Program-made: the position numbers and the translations under genes
Shown: in pieces, positions 1-8,698 of the stretch
How the letters are laid out: each line of letters opens with the position of its first letter
Position numbering within the stretch: position 1 is the first letter of the stretch
The notes under the pieces: generated by a model
The model's input: the letters and a program-made list of their open reading frames with translations, nothing else
What the model was told of the DNA's origin: nothing
The model's database searches: none
NCBI RefSeq assembly: GCF_030684185.1
Contig: NZ_JAUXOY010000014.1
Span: 404,001-468,000 of the forward strand
Source of the DNA: Methylotenera sp.
GTDB taxonomy: Bacteria > Pseudomonadota > Gammaproteobacteria > Burkholderiales > Methylophilaceae
Reading direction: 5' to 3'
Length of the DNA stretch: 64,000 nucleotides

Positions 1-1316
1 TTTACAAATTGATGAATTAAATCAGCGCCGCCAACAATATCTACAATGCGGTTGTTGTCAGTTTTACCAGCCAGTTCATTGGCATTTTTCCACGATGTGC
101 TTTCAATCAGCACGCGTTGCACAGTGCCTAGCATCGCTTCGCTAATTTGCTTACCTTGCGTCTCGTTAAGCGCTTGTAATTTGGCTAAACGTGCCAGCTT
201 AATTTCTTGCGAAGTTTCGTCACTTAGGTATGAGGCTGGTGTGCCAGGTCGCGGGCTGTATAAAAAGCTAAAGCTGTAATCAAACCCGACGTCTTGCATT
301 AGTTTTGCCGTGGCTTCAAATTCAGCTTCGGTTTCACCCGGAAAGCCCACAATAAAATCAGAAGTAAATGTGAGGTTTGAGTTAGCAGCACGTAATTTCC
401 GTATGGTCGATTTAAATTGCAAGCCAGTGTAATTGCGCTTCATGGCCATTAGCACGCGGTCTGCACCTGCCTGCACAGGTAAGTGTAATTGCACCGCTAA
501 TTTTGGAATATTGGCGAAACAATCAATCAGGCGCTGATTCATCTCATTTGGGTGGCTAGTGGTAAAACGGATACGCTCAATCCGGGGGATTTCTGCGACA
601 TATTCAATCAGCATGGCTAAATCTGCTTCCAGGCCGTTATATTGGGCGCGGTAGGCGTTTACGTTTTGCCCAAGTAAGGTGATTTCTTTTACGCCTTGCT
701 CTGCAAGCTGTGCAGCTTCGGTCAAAATGGCTTCAAACGGACGTGATACTTCTTCACCGCGTGTATATGGTACTACGCAAAAGCTGCAATATTTACTGCA
801 GCCTTCCATAATGCTTAAAAATGCACTGACGCCTTCTACCCGTGGTGGTGGTAAATGGTCAAATTTTTCAATTTCAGGGAATGAAATATCTACCTGGGAT
901 TGGCCGCTGCTTTGGCTGCTTTTAATCATTTCAGGCAGGCGATGCAAAGTCTGCGGGCCAAACACCACATCCACATAAGGTGCGCGCTTGATGATATTGT
1001 CGCCTTCCTGGCTGGCTACGCAGCCACCCACGCCAATCACTAAATTAGGATTTGCTTTTTTTAGTGGGATAAAACGCCCAAGGTGGCTAAATACTTTATC
1101 TTCTGCTTTTTCACGCACTGAACAGGTGTTGAGTAAAATAACATCAGCATCTTCAGGGGTGAGCGTTTCCACCATGCCGTTTGCCGCACTTAGCATATCT
1201 GCCATGCGTGAAGAGTCGTACTCATTCATCTGGCAGCCAAAAGTTTTAATAAATACTTTTTTTGGGGCTGATGAGCTTGTGACAACGGGTGTTGATTTTT
1301 CTTTAGTAGGATTCAA
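1..1316 (-). CDS. miaB: MiaB tRNA methylthiotransferase (C-terminus cut off)
   Basis: Radical-SAM enzyme that adds the methylthio group to i6A37 of tRNAs, giving ms2i6A. Translation of the minus strand shows the MiaB/UPF0004 N-terminal domain ([16 protein letters not shown], then [15 protein letters not shown] and [10 protein letters not shown]), with three cysteines for the auxiliary cluster. The radical-SAM motif follows ([20 protein letters not shown]), then QNVNAY and [10 protein letters not shown]. The reading frame is open to base 1, so only the C-terminal TRAM part is lost beyond the edge. No ATG lies in frame before the first cluster cysteine. The best start is TTG at 1316 ([12 protein letters not shown]...), just after an in-frame TAA, without a clear ribosome site. 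The identity is very secure; the start is not. Confidence 0.93.
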   Translation of the reverse strand, partial: MNPTKEKSTPVVTSSSAPKKVFIKTFGCQMNEYDSSRMADMLSAANGMVETLTPEDADVILLNTCSVREKAEDKVFSHLGRFIPLKKANPNLVIGVGGCVASQEGDNIIKRAPYVDVVFGPQTLHRLPEMIKSSQSSGQSQVDISFPEIEKFDHLPPPRVEGVSAFLSIMEGCSKYCSFCVVPYTRGEEVSRPFEAILTEAAQLAEQGVKEITLLGQNVNAYRAQYNGLEADLAMLIEYVAEIPRIERIRFTTSHPNEMNQRLIDCFANIPKLAVQLHLPVQAGADRVLMAMKRNYTGLQFKSTIRKLRAANSNLTFTSDFIVGFPGETEAEFEATAKLMQDVGFDYSFSFLYSPRPGTPASYLSDETSQEIKLARLAKLQALNETQGKQISEAMLGTVQRVLIESTSWKNANELAGKTDNNRIVDIVGGADLIHQFV

Positions 1317-1427
1317 GGGTTGGCTGCAAATTTATAAAGGTTAATTTTAGCGCATTTGGCCATTTGCTTCACGTAAAGTTGCTCAGTGCAAGGTAAAATA
1401 GGTGTTATTCAGGCAGGCGAAAATCAA

Positions 1428-2828
1428 ATGCAAGCACTTCCCATTTTTATCAAAATTACAAATCGTCTATGCGTTGTCATTGGCGGTGGCGATGTTGCTT
1501 CACGTAAAGTGAATATGCTATTAAAAGCCAATGCGGCCGTGCTTGTCATCTCGCCAAATATTTGCCATGAGTTACAGGCGCTGGCTGAAGCGCAAAAAAT
1601 CCAATATATGCAAGCCAGCTATGCGACTGCACAGTTGCAAGGCGCTTGTTTGGTAATTGCCGCTACAGATGACGCGGCGGCAAATGCTGCTGTTTCGCGT
1701 GATGCGCAGGCATTTAATATACCCGTGAATGTCGTGGATTCGCCAGGCTTGTGTACGTTTACCATGGCATCTATTGTTGAGAGATCGCCCATAGTGATTG
1801 CGATTTCAAGCGAGGGTAATGCGCCAGTGCTTGCCCGATACATTCGCACCAAGATTGAGACAATGCTGCCAACGGGGTATGGACGTATTGCGGCAATAGC
1901 GGGTGAGTTCAGAGATAAGGTGAAAGCAAAGTTTGCCACAACTCAAGAGCGTCGTATTTTTTGGGAAGGCGTTTTGCAAGGGCCAATTATAGAGCGGATA
2001 TTGTCTGGTCAGGAAGCGGCAGCAAGAAAGGCCTTAGATGATGTGTTGTCAGAAAAGGCTGAAGTTAAAAATAGGGGTGAGGTTTATTTGGTGGGTGGCG
2101 GCCCAGGAGACCCGGATTTATTGACGTTTAGAGCCTTACGTTTGATGCAGCAATGCGACGTTTGTGTGTATGATAAATTGGTGAGCCCGGAAGTGATGGA
2201 GCTAGTACGTCGTGATGCTGATTTGATATACGTGGGAAAAGTGCGCGATCAGCACACTTTGCCCCAAGAAGAAATCAACGAACTATTAGCCAAATTAGCG
2301 CTGCAAGGTAAACGCGTATTACGCTTAAAGGGTGGTGATCCATTTATTTTTGGGCGCGGTGGCGAAGAGATAGAAACCTTAATGCAACATGGTGTGCCGT
2401 TTCAGGTAGTGCCTGGCATTACCGCTGCCAATGGTGTTTCTAGCTATGCCGGTATTCCGCTTACACATAGGGATTATGCGCAGGCTTGTTTGTTTATTAC
2501 GGGCCACCTTAAAGACGGTACCTTGGATTTAGACTGGGTAGCTATGTCCCGCCCACGCCAGACGGTGGTGATTTACATGGGTTTAGTAGGCTTGACACAA
2601 ATATGCCAGCAATTGATTGCGCATGGCGTTTCGCCTGATATGCCAGCGGCGGTCATTCAGCAAGGCACTACGCAGCGGCAACGGGTTGTAACGGCAACCT
2701 TATCTGATTTGGCTGAGAAGGTGACAGCTGCTGAAATGAAAGCGCCGTGTTTGACGATTATTGGTGAAGTGGTGCAGTTGCGTGAGAAATTAAATTGGTT
2801 TGAGCCTAACGCTAAAGGTCACCTCTAA
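1428..2828 (+). CDS. cysG: Siroheme synthase CysG
   Basis: Trifunctional enzyme that makes siroheme, the cofactor of sulfite and nitrite reductases, from uroporphyrinogen III. The first ~200 residues are the precorrin-2 dehydrogenase/ferrochelatase half, with the NAD-binding motif VVIGGGDVASRK near residue 16 and the VVDSPGLCTF and SSEGNAPVLARYIR stretches. The C-terminal ~250 residues are the SAM-dependent uroporphyrinogen methyltransferase (YLVGGGPGDPDLLT, LRLKGGDPFIFGRGGEE, VVPGITAANG). Both halves look complete and the ~466 aa length is normal for fused CysG. An upstream in-frame GTG at 1386 would add 14 poorly conserved residues. ATG 1428 places the start just before the family's usual N-terminus and has a weak AGGCGA upstream. 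Confidence 0.95.
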   Translation: MQALPIFIKITNRLCVVIGGGDVASRKVNMLLKANAAVLVISPNICHELQALAEAQKIQYMQASYATAQLQGACLVIAATDDAAANAAVSRDAQAFNIPVNVVDSPGLCTFTMASIVERSPIVIAISSEGNAPVLARYIRTKIETMLPTGYGRIAAIAGEFRDKVKAKFATTQERRIFWEGVLQGPIIERILSGQEAAARKALDDVLSEKAEVKNRGEVYLVGGGPGDPDLLTFRALRLMQQCDVCVYDKLVSPEVMELVRRDADLIYVGKVRDQHTLPQEEINELLAKLALQGKRVLRLKGGDPFIFGRGGEEIETLMQHGVPFQVVPGITAANGVSSYAGIPLTHRDYAQACLFITGHLKDGTLDLDWVAMSRPRQTVVIYMGLVGLTQICQQLIAHGVSPDMPAAVIQQGTTQRQRVVTATLSDLAEKVTAAEMKAPCLTIIGEVVQLREKLNWFEPNAKGHL

Positions 2829-2846
2829 ACAGAATGCTGCAAAAAA

Positions 2847-4160
2847 CTAGTTCTTTATTGGCAAACTCAATCGTGCTTCTAAGCCACCCTCAGGCCTGTT
2901 GATTAACTCTAGCTTGCCATGATGAAGTTTGGCAATGCGGTCTGCAATCGCCAAACCCAATCCACTACCGCCTGCATTGCTACGCGCAGTGTCTAAACGC
3001 TCGAATGGGCGTAATAGCTTTTCGACATGCGTTTCAGGAATACCAGGCCCATTATCAAACACGCTGATAATGATATTTTCAGCGGTGATTTTGCTGGCTA
3101 CACGTACTTGGCCGCGCCCATAAGCATATGCGTTGCCGACCAGGTTGTCTAATAAGCGCTGCATGGCAAGCGGCTTAATGGGCACCACGTAAGTGGGCGC
3201 TAACTGCACTACCAAGTCCCGCCCTGCGCGGAGTTGTCTGTCATGCATGGCTTGCAACAGTGTATTAATGTCAATCATTTGTGTGGGTTCGCCTTCTACC
3301 CCTTTCACAAAATCTAAAAATTGATGAATGATATTATCCATGTCCGCGATGTCTTGCACCATGCCATTTTTTAAACTTCCGCAACCTTCATCAGGTAGCA
3401 TTTCTACCGACAAGCGTAATCTTGCCAATGGCGTGCGAATGTCATGCGAAACGCCCGCCAAAATGAGCGTACGCTCGGCATCTAGCTCGGCTAAGGAGTC
3501 TGCCATTTTGTTAAAAGTGTCATTGACTTCACGCAGTTCAGCAAAGCTACCTTCAGGCAGCTTTTCGGGCGGTTCGCCATTACGTAATCGATTGGCCGCA
3601 TTCATCAATAACTGCAAAGGGCGGTTGATTCGGGCCGCAATAAAGTAGCTGCCCGCTAATGATAGCAAGAGCACTAACGCCCCCCAGCCTAGCCATTGCC
3701 AGGGGAAGCGGCGTTCAACATGCAGTTTTGGAATCACCACCCAAAAGTCATCCTGACCGATATTAAAACTCACCCAAAGACCCTGAACGCCATAATGATT
3801 GACGGTGATGATGGTTTCTACCCCCAGTCGCTCACGAATTTTTTCAGCCACCATGTTGATAAACGGGTCTGCTGGCAGTGGTTCAATTTCTTCCATAAAG
3901 TCAGCATAATAAATGCGCACTCCTTCTTTGCCAGTCAGTTCTGACAATAGCGCTAAACGAAGGTTATCTTGTGATGCGATAAGCGAAGCGCGCGTGTAAT
4001 TGACGACAGTGACCGCTTGCAAGGCGGTAGCTTCGGCGCGCGGTTCGCGTTCAAAATATTCAAAAATTTGCAGCGAGGCAACCTGGCCGATTGCCAGCAA
4101 AACGGTAATCAGCAGCATCACTCTTGCGAGTAGTGTTTTAGGTAAAATTTGAAATTTCAA
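2847..4160 (-). CDS. envZ: EnvZ-type osmosensor histidine kinase
   Basis: Inner-membrane sensor kinase that phosphorylates OmpR. There is one membrane helix at about residues 10-30, a periplasmic segment to about 153, a second helix at about 157-175, a HAMP region, then the phosphoacceptor H239 in AGVSHDIRTPLARLRL, which is close to the EnvZ H-box. The ATPase domain has the N box (LLDNLVGNAYAYG), G1 (FDNGPGIPE) and G2 (GGSGLGLAIADRI). It lies downstream of ompR on the same strand with a gap of about 76 bases, the usual ompR-envZ order. Its end faces the end of cysG. The stimulus sensed in this organism cannot be read from the sequence. Confidence 0.92.
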   Translation of the reverse strand: MKFQILPKTLLARVMLLITVLLAIGQVASLQIFEYFEREPRAEATALQAVTVVNYTRASLIASQDNLRLALLSELTGKEGVRIYYADFMEEIEPLPADPFINMVAEKIRERLGVETIITVNHYGVQGLWVSFNIGQDDFWVVIPKLHVERRFPWQWLGWGALVLLLSLAGSYFIAARINRPLQLLMNAANRLRNGEPPEKLPEGSFAELREVNDTFNKMADSLAELDAERTLILAGVSHDIRTPLARLRLSVEMLPDEGCGSLKNGMVQDIADMDNIIHQFLDFVKGVEGEPTQMIDINTLLQAMHDRQLRAGRDLVVQLAPTYVVPIKPLAMQRLLDNLVGNAYAYGRGQVRVASKITAENIIISVFDNGPGIPETHVEKLLRPFERLDTARSNAGGSGLGLAIADRIAKLHHGKLELINRPEGGLEARLSLPIKN

Positions 4161-4236
4161 GCTGAAGGTTATAAATCAATAAGGCTATAAATTAATTAAG
4201 AAAGGTGGTGAGTCAATATAATCTTGCTGAGTAATT

Positions 4237-4962
4237 CTACTGGTCAGTTTCACCATCAGGAATAAACACATAACCAAAGCCCCACATGGTTTGCAGATAG
4301 CGCGGGTGCGCTGGGTCGGGCTCTATCAGTTTACGCAATCGTGATACCTGCACATCAATGCTGCGGTCAAACACATCAAGCTCGCGCCCGCGCGCAAGTT
4401 GCATGAGTCTATCGCGTGATAACGGCTGGCGCGGATGGTCCACAAACACTTTAAGTAGCGCAAATTCACCACTGGTAATAGTCACAGATGTGCCGTCACG
4501 GCTAAGTGAGCGTGTAGAAGCATTAAATACAAAGTCACCTATGGTCACATTGTCGGTGTTAATGGAAGGCGCACTGGGCTGTAGGCGCTCGTGCCTGCGC
4601 ATGACGGCATTAATACGAGCCAACAATTCGCGCGGGTTAAACGGTTTAGGCAAGTAGTCATCGGCACCCATTTCAAGGCCGATAATTCTATCTACTTCAT
4701 CGCCACGCGCAGTTAACATGACTATAGGCAACATGGTGCCTGTGCCGCGAATTCTGCGGCATATTGATAAGCCATCTTCGCCGGGCAACATTAAATCTAA
4801 CACTAATAAATCAATGGGTTCATTGGCCAGCATGGCATCCATCTCTTTAGCGTCAGACGCCACTTTAACGGTGAAGCCTTGTTCAGTCAGGTAGCGTTGT
4901 AATAACTCACGCAAACGAATGTCATCATCGACTACCAATATCTTTTTATTTTGATCAACCAT
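4237..4962 (-). CDS. ompR: OmpR family response regulator
   Basis: DNA-binding response regulator partnered with the adjacent EnvZ-type kinase. The receiver domain has the acidic pocket VVDDD, the phosphoacceptor D56 (LLVLDLMLPGEDGLSICRR), the conserved T/S in MLTARGDE and K in LPKPFNPRELLARI. A winged-helix DNA-binding domain follows (RDRLMQLARGRELDVFDRSIDVQVSRLRKLIE... YVFIPDG). The length of 241 aa and the wording of these motifs match OmpR rather than PhoB or KdpE. ATG 4962 is the first residue of the conserved N-terminus. The AT-rich upstream region is shared with a divergent EF-hand gene. Confidence 0.93.
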   Translation of the reverse strand: MVDQNKKILVVDDDIRLRELLQRYLTEQGFTVKVASDAKEMDAMLANEPIDLLVLDLMLPGEDGLSICRRIRGTGTMLPIVMLTARGDEVDRIIGLEMGADDYLPKPFNPRELLARINAVMRRHERLQPSAPSINTDNVTIGDFVFNASTRSLSRDGTSVTITSGEFALLKVFVDHPRQPLSRDRLMQLARGRELDVFDRSIDVQVSRLRKLIEPDPAHPRYLQTMWGFGYVFIPDGETDQ

Positions 4963-5318
4963 GGTTTTATTCCGCTCGGTTTTTAATGTCGCTAATAATA
5001 AAGAAATAAATTTAATATTGTCTGTTTAATCTAGAAAATATTGAAACTTAGTGCCAGATATTTTTGTCAACAGTATGTAATATTTATCTTGTTTATGAAG
5101 TGTATGCTAATTTCGTTAAATTTAAAATGACAGTGTAAATTTAATGCTGTAAATTTTGTAAAGCTTAAGATTAAGATTAAGTTTAGTTAATTTTAAAACT
5201 GAATTTATCCGGTAATGGAAAATTAACCTTCCGTTACAATTATTTACAATTTCAGCGGTAAATGAAACAATCGATTAACAATCGTACTTCATGATAATGC
5301 GTCTTTATTTATCAAACC
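4963..5318. other. AT-rich divergent intergenic region
   Basis: About 356 bases lie between the start of ompR (leftward) and an EF-hand gene (rightward). It is very AT-rich and has no open frame of note. On the minus strand a consensus-like TTGACA lies at 5070-5065, but no good TATAAT sits 17 bases downstream, so it is only a weak promoter candidate for ompR. No clear hairpin, tRNA or small ORF was seen. Confidence 0.5.
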
Positions 5319-5957
5319 ATGTTAAAAGTTAATGCATTGATCAAGCTCAGTTCAAAACATATTTTAATTGCCAAACACTCATGCCTTGCCTTGTGCGTAG
5401 GTGTTGGAATGGCTTTTAACGTAAATGCTGGTGGCAGAGCGACATTCATTAATGCTGATAACAGCTCAAAACCAGCAGTCGATGATGAGTTATCAAATCA
5501 GGGCATGCAGCAAACGCTCAGACTCAATTTCAGTCCGGAAAATAGAGAAAAGTTACGCAAGGCCTTAGATGAATTTGCAAAAACAGTAGATCGTGATCAT
5601 CAGCAGATTGAAGACCGCCGTCGAGCCATGCAAGAAAGCATAGAAGCGCGTTTTTTTGATGCCGATAATGATGGCGATGGTACGATAGACAGGCAAGAAG
5701 CAACTGAGAAATTGCCACAAGTGGCCAGACTCTTTAGTCAAATAGATATCAACCAGGATAATGTAATTTCACTTGATGAACTTGTGGAAGCGCAAGCAAG
5801 AATTCTTGAACGCAGGCGCACCGCTGAAACTTTACTTCAGGCGCAAAAGTTACAAGCCGCAGAGGCCGCACTTGAAGCACAAAGGCCGCAAACCGCAGGC
5901 ATAACAAAACCTGATAGCAAGCCAGTCGGAAACAATTTAAAGAAACGTACTTTTTAG
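5319..5957 (+). CDS. Exported EF-hand calcium-binding protein
   Basis: Small protein with a hydrophobic N-terminal segment (about residues 20-36, ending near NVNAGG) that looks like a signal peptide with an extended n-region. The central part is charged and helical. Two canonical EF-hand loops follow: DNDGDGTIDRQE and DINQDNVISLDE, both with acidic residues at positions 1, 3 (or N), 5 and 12. The C-terminal third is rich in A, Q and E (TLLQAQKLQAAEAALEAQ) and is likely helical. It probably acts as a periplasmic calcium binder or sensor. It is divergent from ompR/envZ, but a functional link is not shown. No strong ribosome site is visible; ATG 5319 is chosen because it keeps the signal peptide. 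Confidence 0.75.
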   Translation: MLKVNALIKLSSKHILIAKHSCLALCVGVGMAFNVNAGGRATFINADNSSKPAVDDELSNQGMQQTLRLNFSPENREKLRKALDEFAKTVDRDHQQIEDRRRAMQESIEARFFDADNDGDGTIDRQEATEKLPQVARLFSQIDINQDNVISLDELVEAQARILERRRTAETLLQAQKLQAAEAALEAQRPQTAGITKPDSKPVGNNLKKRTF

Positions 5958-6191
5958 TACAAGCTTTAAGCTTGCAATTTAAATTTGTACTTTAAGTTTG
6001 CAGCTTAATCTAGTCACATCAGTATTTATTCAATTCATTTCACAACAAATTATTTTTCAGTAATTTGTAAAATTCAGTCAATTCACAAGCATCTAAACTT
6101 ATTATGTTGATGATGTTCAAATCATTGTCATATAAACTCAGCAGGTAGCTTAAAAAACATTAAGTCACATTGCGTGCACTTTTCAATCAAT

Positions 6192-6217
6192 GCTAGCCAA
6201 TCAAGCTAGCCAATCAA
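6192..6217 (+). repeat. Tandem 13-bp repeat, two copies
   Basis: GCTAGCCAATCAA occurs twice back to back, 19 bases ahead of the following gene, in an otherwise featureless 278-base gap. Its role is unknown. It could be a simple slippage duplication or part of a regulatory site. Confidence 0.7.
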
Positions 6218-6235
6218 CACCAAGAGTCGCCATTC

Positions 6236-7366
6236 ATGAGTTTGGTTCTAGAAATTACCGATAGCATCCAGCAAGTCGACGCGCAAAACTGGGATGATTT
6301 AGTGGGCGATATGCCATTACTTAGCCATGCTTTTTTAAGCGCGCTAGAGCGTTCAGGCTCGGTTGGTAAAGGCACTGGCTGGCAGCCTTACCCGATGATT
6401 GTGTATGAAGATGGTCAGTTGGCTGGCATCATGCCGCTCTATGTTAAAAGCCATTCTTACGGTGAATACGTGTTCGATTGGGCTTGGGCAGACGCCTATC
6501 AGCGTAGCGGTTTTAATTATTATCCTAAATTACTCTCGGCCATTCCATTTACCCCCATTACCAGTCAAAGGTTTATCGCCAATAATGCAAAAATTCAGGC
6601 ATTGATGATAGATGCCTTGGGCGAAACGATGCACAAACATCAGCTATCATCAGCTCATGTGTTATTTCCGGAAGATGATTCGGCGGCAGCATTAAAACAA
6701 GCAGGTTGGCTGCAACGCCATGGTGTGCAATTTAGATGGCAAAATGAAAACTTTACAGATTTTGAAGATTTTTTAAGCACTCTAAGCCACGATAAACGTA
6801 AAAAGATTCATCAGGAACGTAAAAAAGTTGCAGCGACAGGCGTGGAATGTCTGCGCGTTAAAGGTGCGGATATTACGCCTGAACAGTGGAGTTTTTTCTA
6901 TGCTTGTTATGAAAACACTTACCTTGAACATCACTCAACACCGTATTTAACGCCAGCTTTTTTTCAGCAGATTGGGCAAAGTATGCCGCAGAATATTTTG
7001 CTGATACTGGCATATCTGGACGGTAAGCCAATAGCCAGTGCTTTGAATATTTATCATCAAACCACCTTATATGGCCGTTACTGGGGTGCTTTGCAATATG
7101 TGCCAAACCTGCACTTTGAGCTTTGCTATTACCAGGCGCAGGAATTTTGTATCACTGAAAATATCCAGTATTTTGAAGGCGGCGCGCAGGGTGAACATAA
7201 GCTGGCGCGTGGTTTTAAACCCAGACCAACATGTTCATTTCATAAAATTGCACATCCTGATTTTGCCAACGCGATACAAGACTTTGTAGCTAAAGAATCG
7301 CAAGGCATCGCTGCCTACACCAATGAGCTGGAAGAGCGGGCGCCTTTTAAAGTACAACACACTTAA
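6236..7366 (+). CDS. DUF482 family (GNAT-fold) protein
   Basis: Recognised as the COG3146/DUF482 family, large GNAT-like acyltransferase-fold proteins often loosely annotated as peptidogalycan biosynthesis proteins. Seen in the sequence: the N-terminal WDDLVGDMPLLSHAFLSALERSGSVG... GWQPYP block, EYVFDWAWADAY, a basic DKRKKIHQERKKV segment, FYACYENTYLEHHSTPYLT and the C-terminal YFEGGAQGEHKLARGF, which is the family's most conserved motif. There is no signal peptide or membrane segment, so it is presumably cytosolic. Length (376 aa) is typical. The biochemical activity is not established for the family, so no substrate is proposed. Confidence 0.85.
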   Translation: MSLVLEITDSIQQVDAQNWDDLVGDMPLLSHAFLSALERSGSVGKGTGWQPYPMIVYEDGQLAGIMPLYVKSHSYGEYVFDWAWADAYQRSGFNYYPKLLSAIPFTPITSQRFIANNAKIQALMIDALGETMHKHQLSSAHVLFPEDDSAAALKQAGWLQRHGVQFRWQNENFTDFEDFLSTLSHDKRKKIHQERKKVAATGVECLRVKGADITPEQWSFFYACYENTYLEHHSTPYLTPAFFQQIGQSMPQNILLILAYLDGKPIASALNIYHQTTLYGRYWGALQYVPNLHFELCYYQAQEFCITENIQYFEGGAQGEHKLARGFKPRPTCSFHKIAHPDFANAIQDFVAKESQGIAAYTNELEERAPFKVQHT

Positions 7367-7387
7367 CAGGTTGATTGAGTTTAAGTT

Positions 7388-8080
7388 TTACCAGGCAATC
7401 TCTTTACCGTCGTAAGCAATAAATTTCCCTGTATTGCTTAAGTTTAGCTTTTCAATCACAGTGCGCAAACCCGATACACTGGTTTGCGTGTTAATCAAAG
7501 CATTACTACCGCCCATATCCGTTTGCACCCAGCCTGGGTGTAATGTTACCACGGCAATACCGTAAGGCTTCAAGTCAATCGAAAGGCTTTTCATCACCAT
7601 ATTTACCGCTGTTTTAGTGCTGCGATAAATATAACTGCCGCCGCTGGTGTTGTCGTCCACGCTGCCCATTTTGCTGCTAAGCGTGGCAATTTTTTTAAGC
7701 TGACCTTTAGCCATGTGCGAGGTAAAAGCACTCGCCATTTTTAGCGGTGCTATGCTGTTGATTTTAAACGCGTCCAGCCATTCGTTCTCATCCGCATCAC
7801 CTAAACTGCTATCAGGGTACACGCCCGCATTGTTAATCAGCACATCAATACTTTCGTTTTTTAACTGCAAGGCCAGCGCGTCAATTTTTGCAAAATCCGC
7901 CAAATCCAGGCTAAATATTCGAATATTTGCATGCGCATTTGCAAGCGCCTGCAAGGCCGCCGCAGACTGCGGGTCACGGCAACAGGCAATCACATTCCAG
8001 CCATCTTGTGCGTACTGTTTAGTAAACTCTAAACCAATGCCACGGTTGGCACCTGTAATCAATACTTGATAATTAGCCAT
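7388..8080 (-). CDS. Short-chain dehydrogenase/reductase
   Basis: Classical SDR of 230 aa with a Rossmann fold. The cofactor motif TGANRGIG is at residues 10-17, NNAG at about 87-90, a catalytic Ser in ATLSSKMGS, and the Y-x3-K pair in YRSTK, followed by HPGWVQTDMGG. It resembles the C-factor/carbonyl-reductase-like SDRs that act on small carbonyl compounds or in cell signalling. The substrate cannot be told. It converges with the DUF482 gene, and its upstream end faces a strong bidirectional terminator. Confidence 0.88.
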   Translation of the reverse strand: MANYQVLITGANRGIGLEFTKQYAQDGWNVIACCRDPQSAAALQALANAHANIRIFSLDLADFAKIDALALQLKNESIDVLINNAGVYPDSSLGDADENEWLDAFKINSIAPLKMASAFTSHMAKGQLKKIATLSSKMGSVDDNTSGGSYIYRSTKTAVNMVMKSLSIDLKPYGIAVVTLHPGWVQTDMGGSNALINTQTSVSGLRTVIEKLNLSNTGKFIAYDGKEIAW

Positions 8081-8128
8081 ACATAGATCCTGAATGTTTT
8101 AAACTTAACTAAGATTATCCACTTTAAA

Positions 8129-8166
8129 AATCAAAAAGCCACGCTTTAAAATGTGGCTTTTTGATT
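8129..8166. terminator. Perfect 14-bp hairpin with A/T flanks
   Basis: AATCAAAAAGCCAC pairs perfectly with GTGGCTTTTTGATT around a 10-base loop. The G/C core is flanked by runs of A and T, so it can act as an intrinsic terminator on either strand. For the leftward EF-hand gene at 8223-8549 it ends the transcript before the SDR gene. Confidence 0.85.
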
Positions 8167-8222
8167 AAAAGTAGCTAAAAATTATCTGGGTTAACAACTT
8201 AATAGATTAACCTAACATAAAA

Positions 8223-8549
8223 TTATTTGGCCTGTTCTTTCATATCAGACATTTTATGGTCTTTCATTTTGCAATTTTTGCCCATTTTGTCTTTACGCGC
8301 TTTTTGTTCGGTTTGGTCTATTTGGCCATCGTTACTAGTATCCATTTTGGTAAACATTTCATCCGCCATTTTCTGGTGCGCGGTCGTAAATTCATCACGG
8401 CTAATCACACCATCTTTGTTAGCATCAGCATTCTGCATGCCATGTTTATGGTTGCAAACCATTCCATCTGCCCCATGATGATCAGCATAAGCCATTTGAG
8501 AAATGCCTAATGCCAAAGCTGCCATTGCTATTGTTTGAATAATTTTCAT
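8223..8549 (-). CDS. Small exported EF-hand protein
   Basis: Protein of 108 aa with a clear signal peptide (MKIIQTIAMAALALGISQMAYA, cleavage before DHHG). It has a His/Met/Cys-rich start (DHHGADGMVCNHKHGMQ), two EF-hand loops (DANKDGVISRDE and DTSNDGQIDQTE) and a lysine/methionine-rich tail (KMGKNCKMKDHKMSDMKEQAK). It is probably a periplasmic calcium binder. The His/Met content could also bind transition metals, which is inference. A good ribosome site (AAGGAG) lies 5 bases before the ATG. It is unrelated in sequence to the EF-hand protein at 5319 apart from the loops. Confidence 0.8.
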   Translation of the reverse strand: MKIIQTIAMAALALGISQMAYADHHGADGMVCNHKHGMQNADANKDGVISRDEFTTAHQKMADEMFTKMDTSNDGQIDQTEQKARKDKMGKNCKMKDHKMSDMKEQAK

Positions 8550-8698
8550 TGAAACTCCTTAAATAATAAAAAAGAACTACATGCGTGATAAAGTCGCAGT
8601 GCTTTTTGTGCAGACGCTCATCTTAAATGCGCTGGCTAATGTAAACCATGCACATTCAATACATAGCTTTGATTCAGCAGTATCACCAAACGTTCATT

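Noticed and set aside
1386-1427. GTG start of cysG giving 14 extra residues
   Set aside because: The extra residues are not family-like, and ATG 1428 begins at the normal N-terminus.
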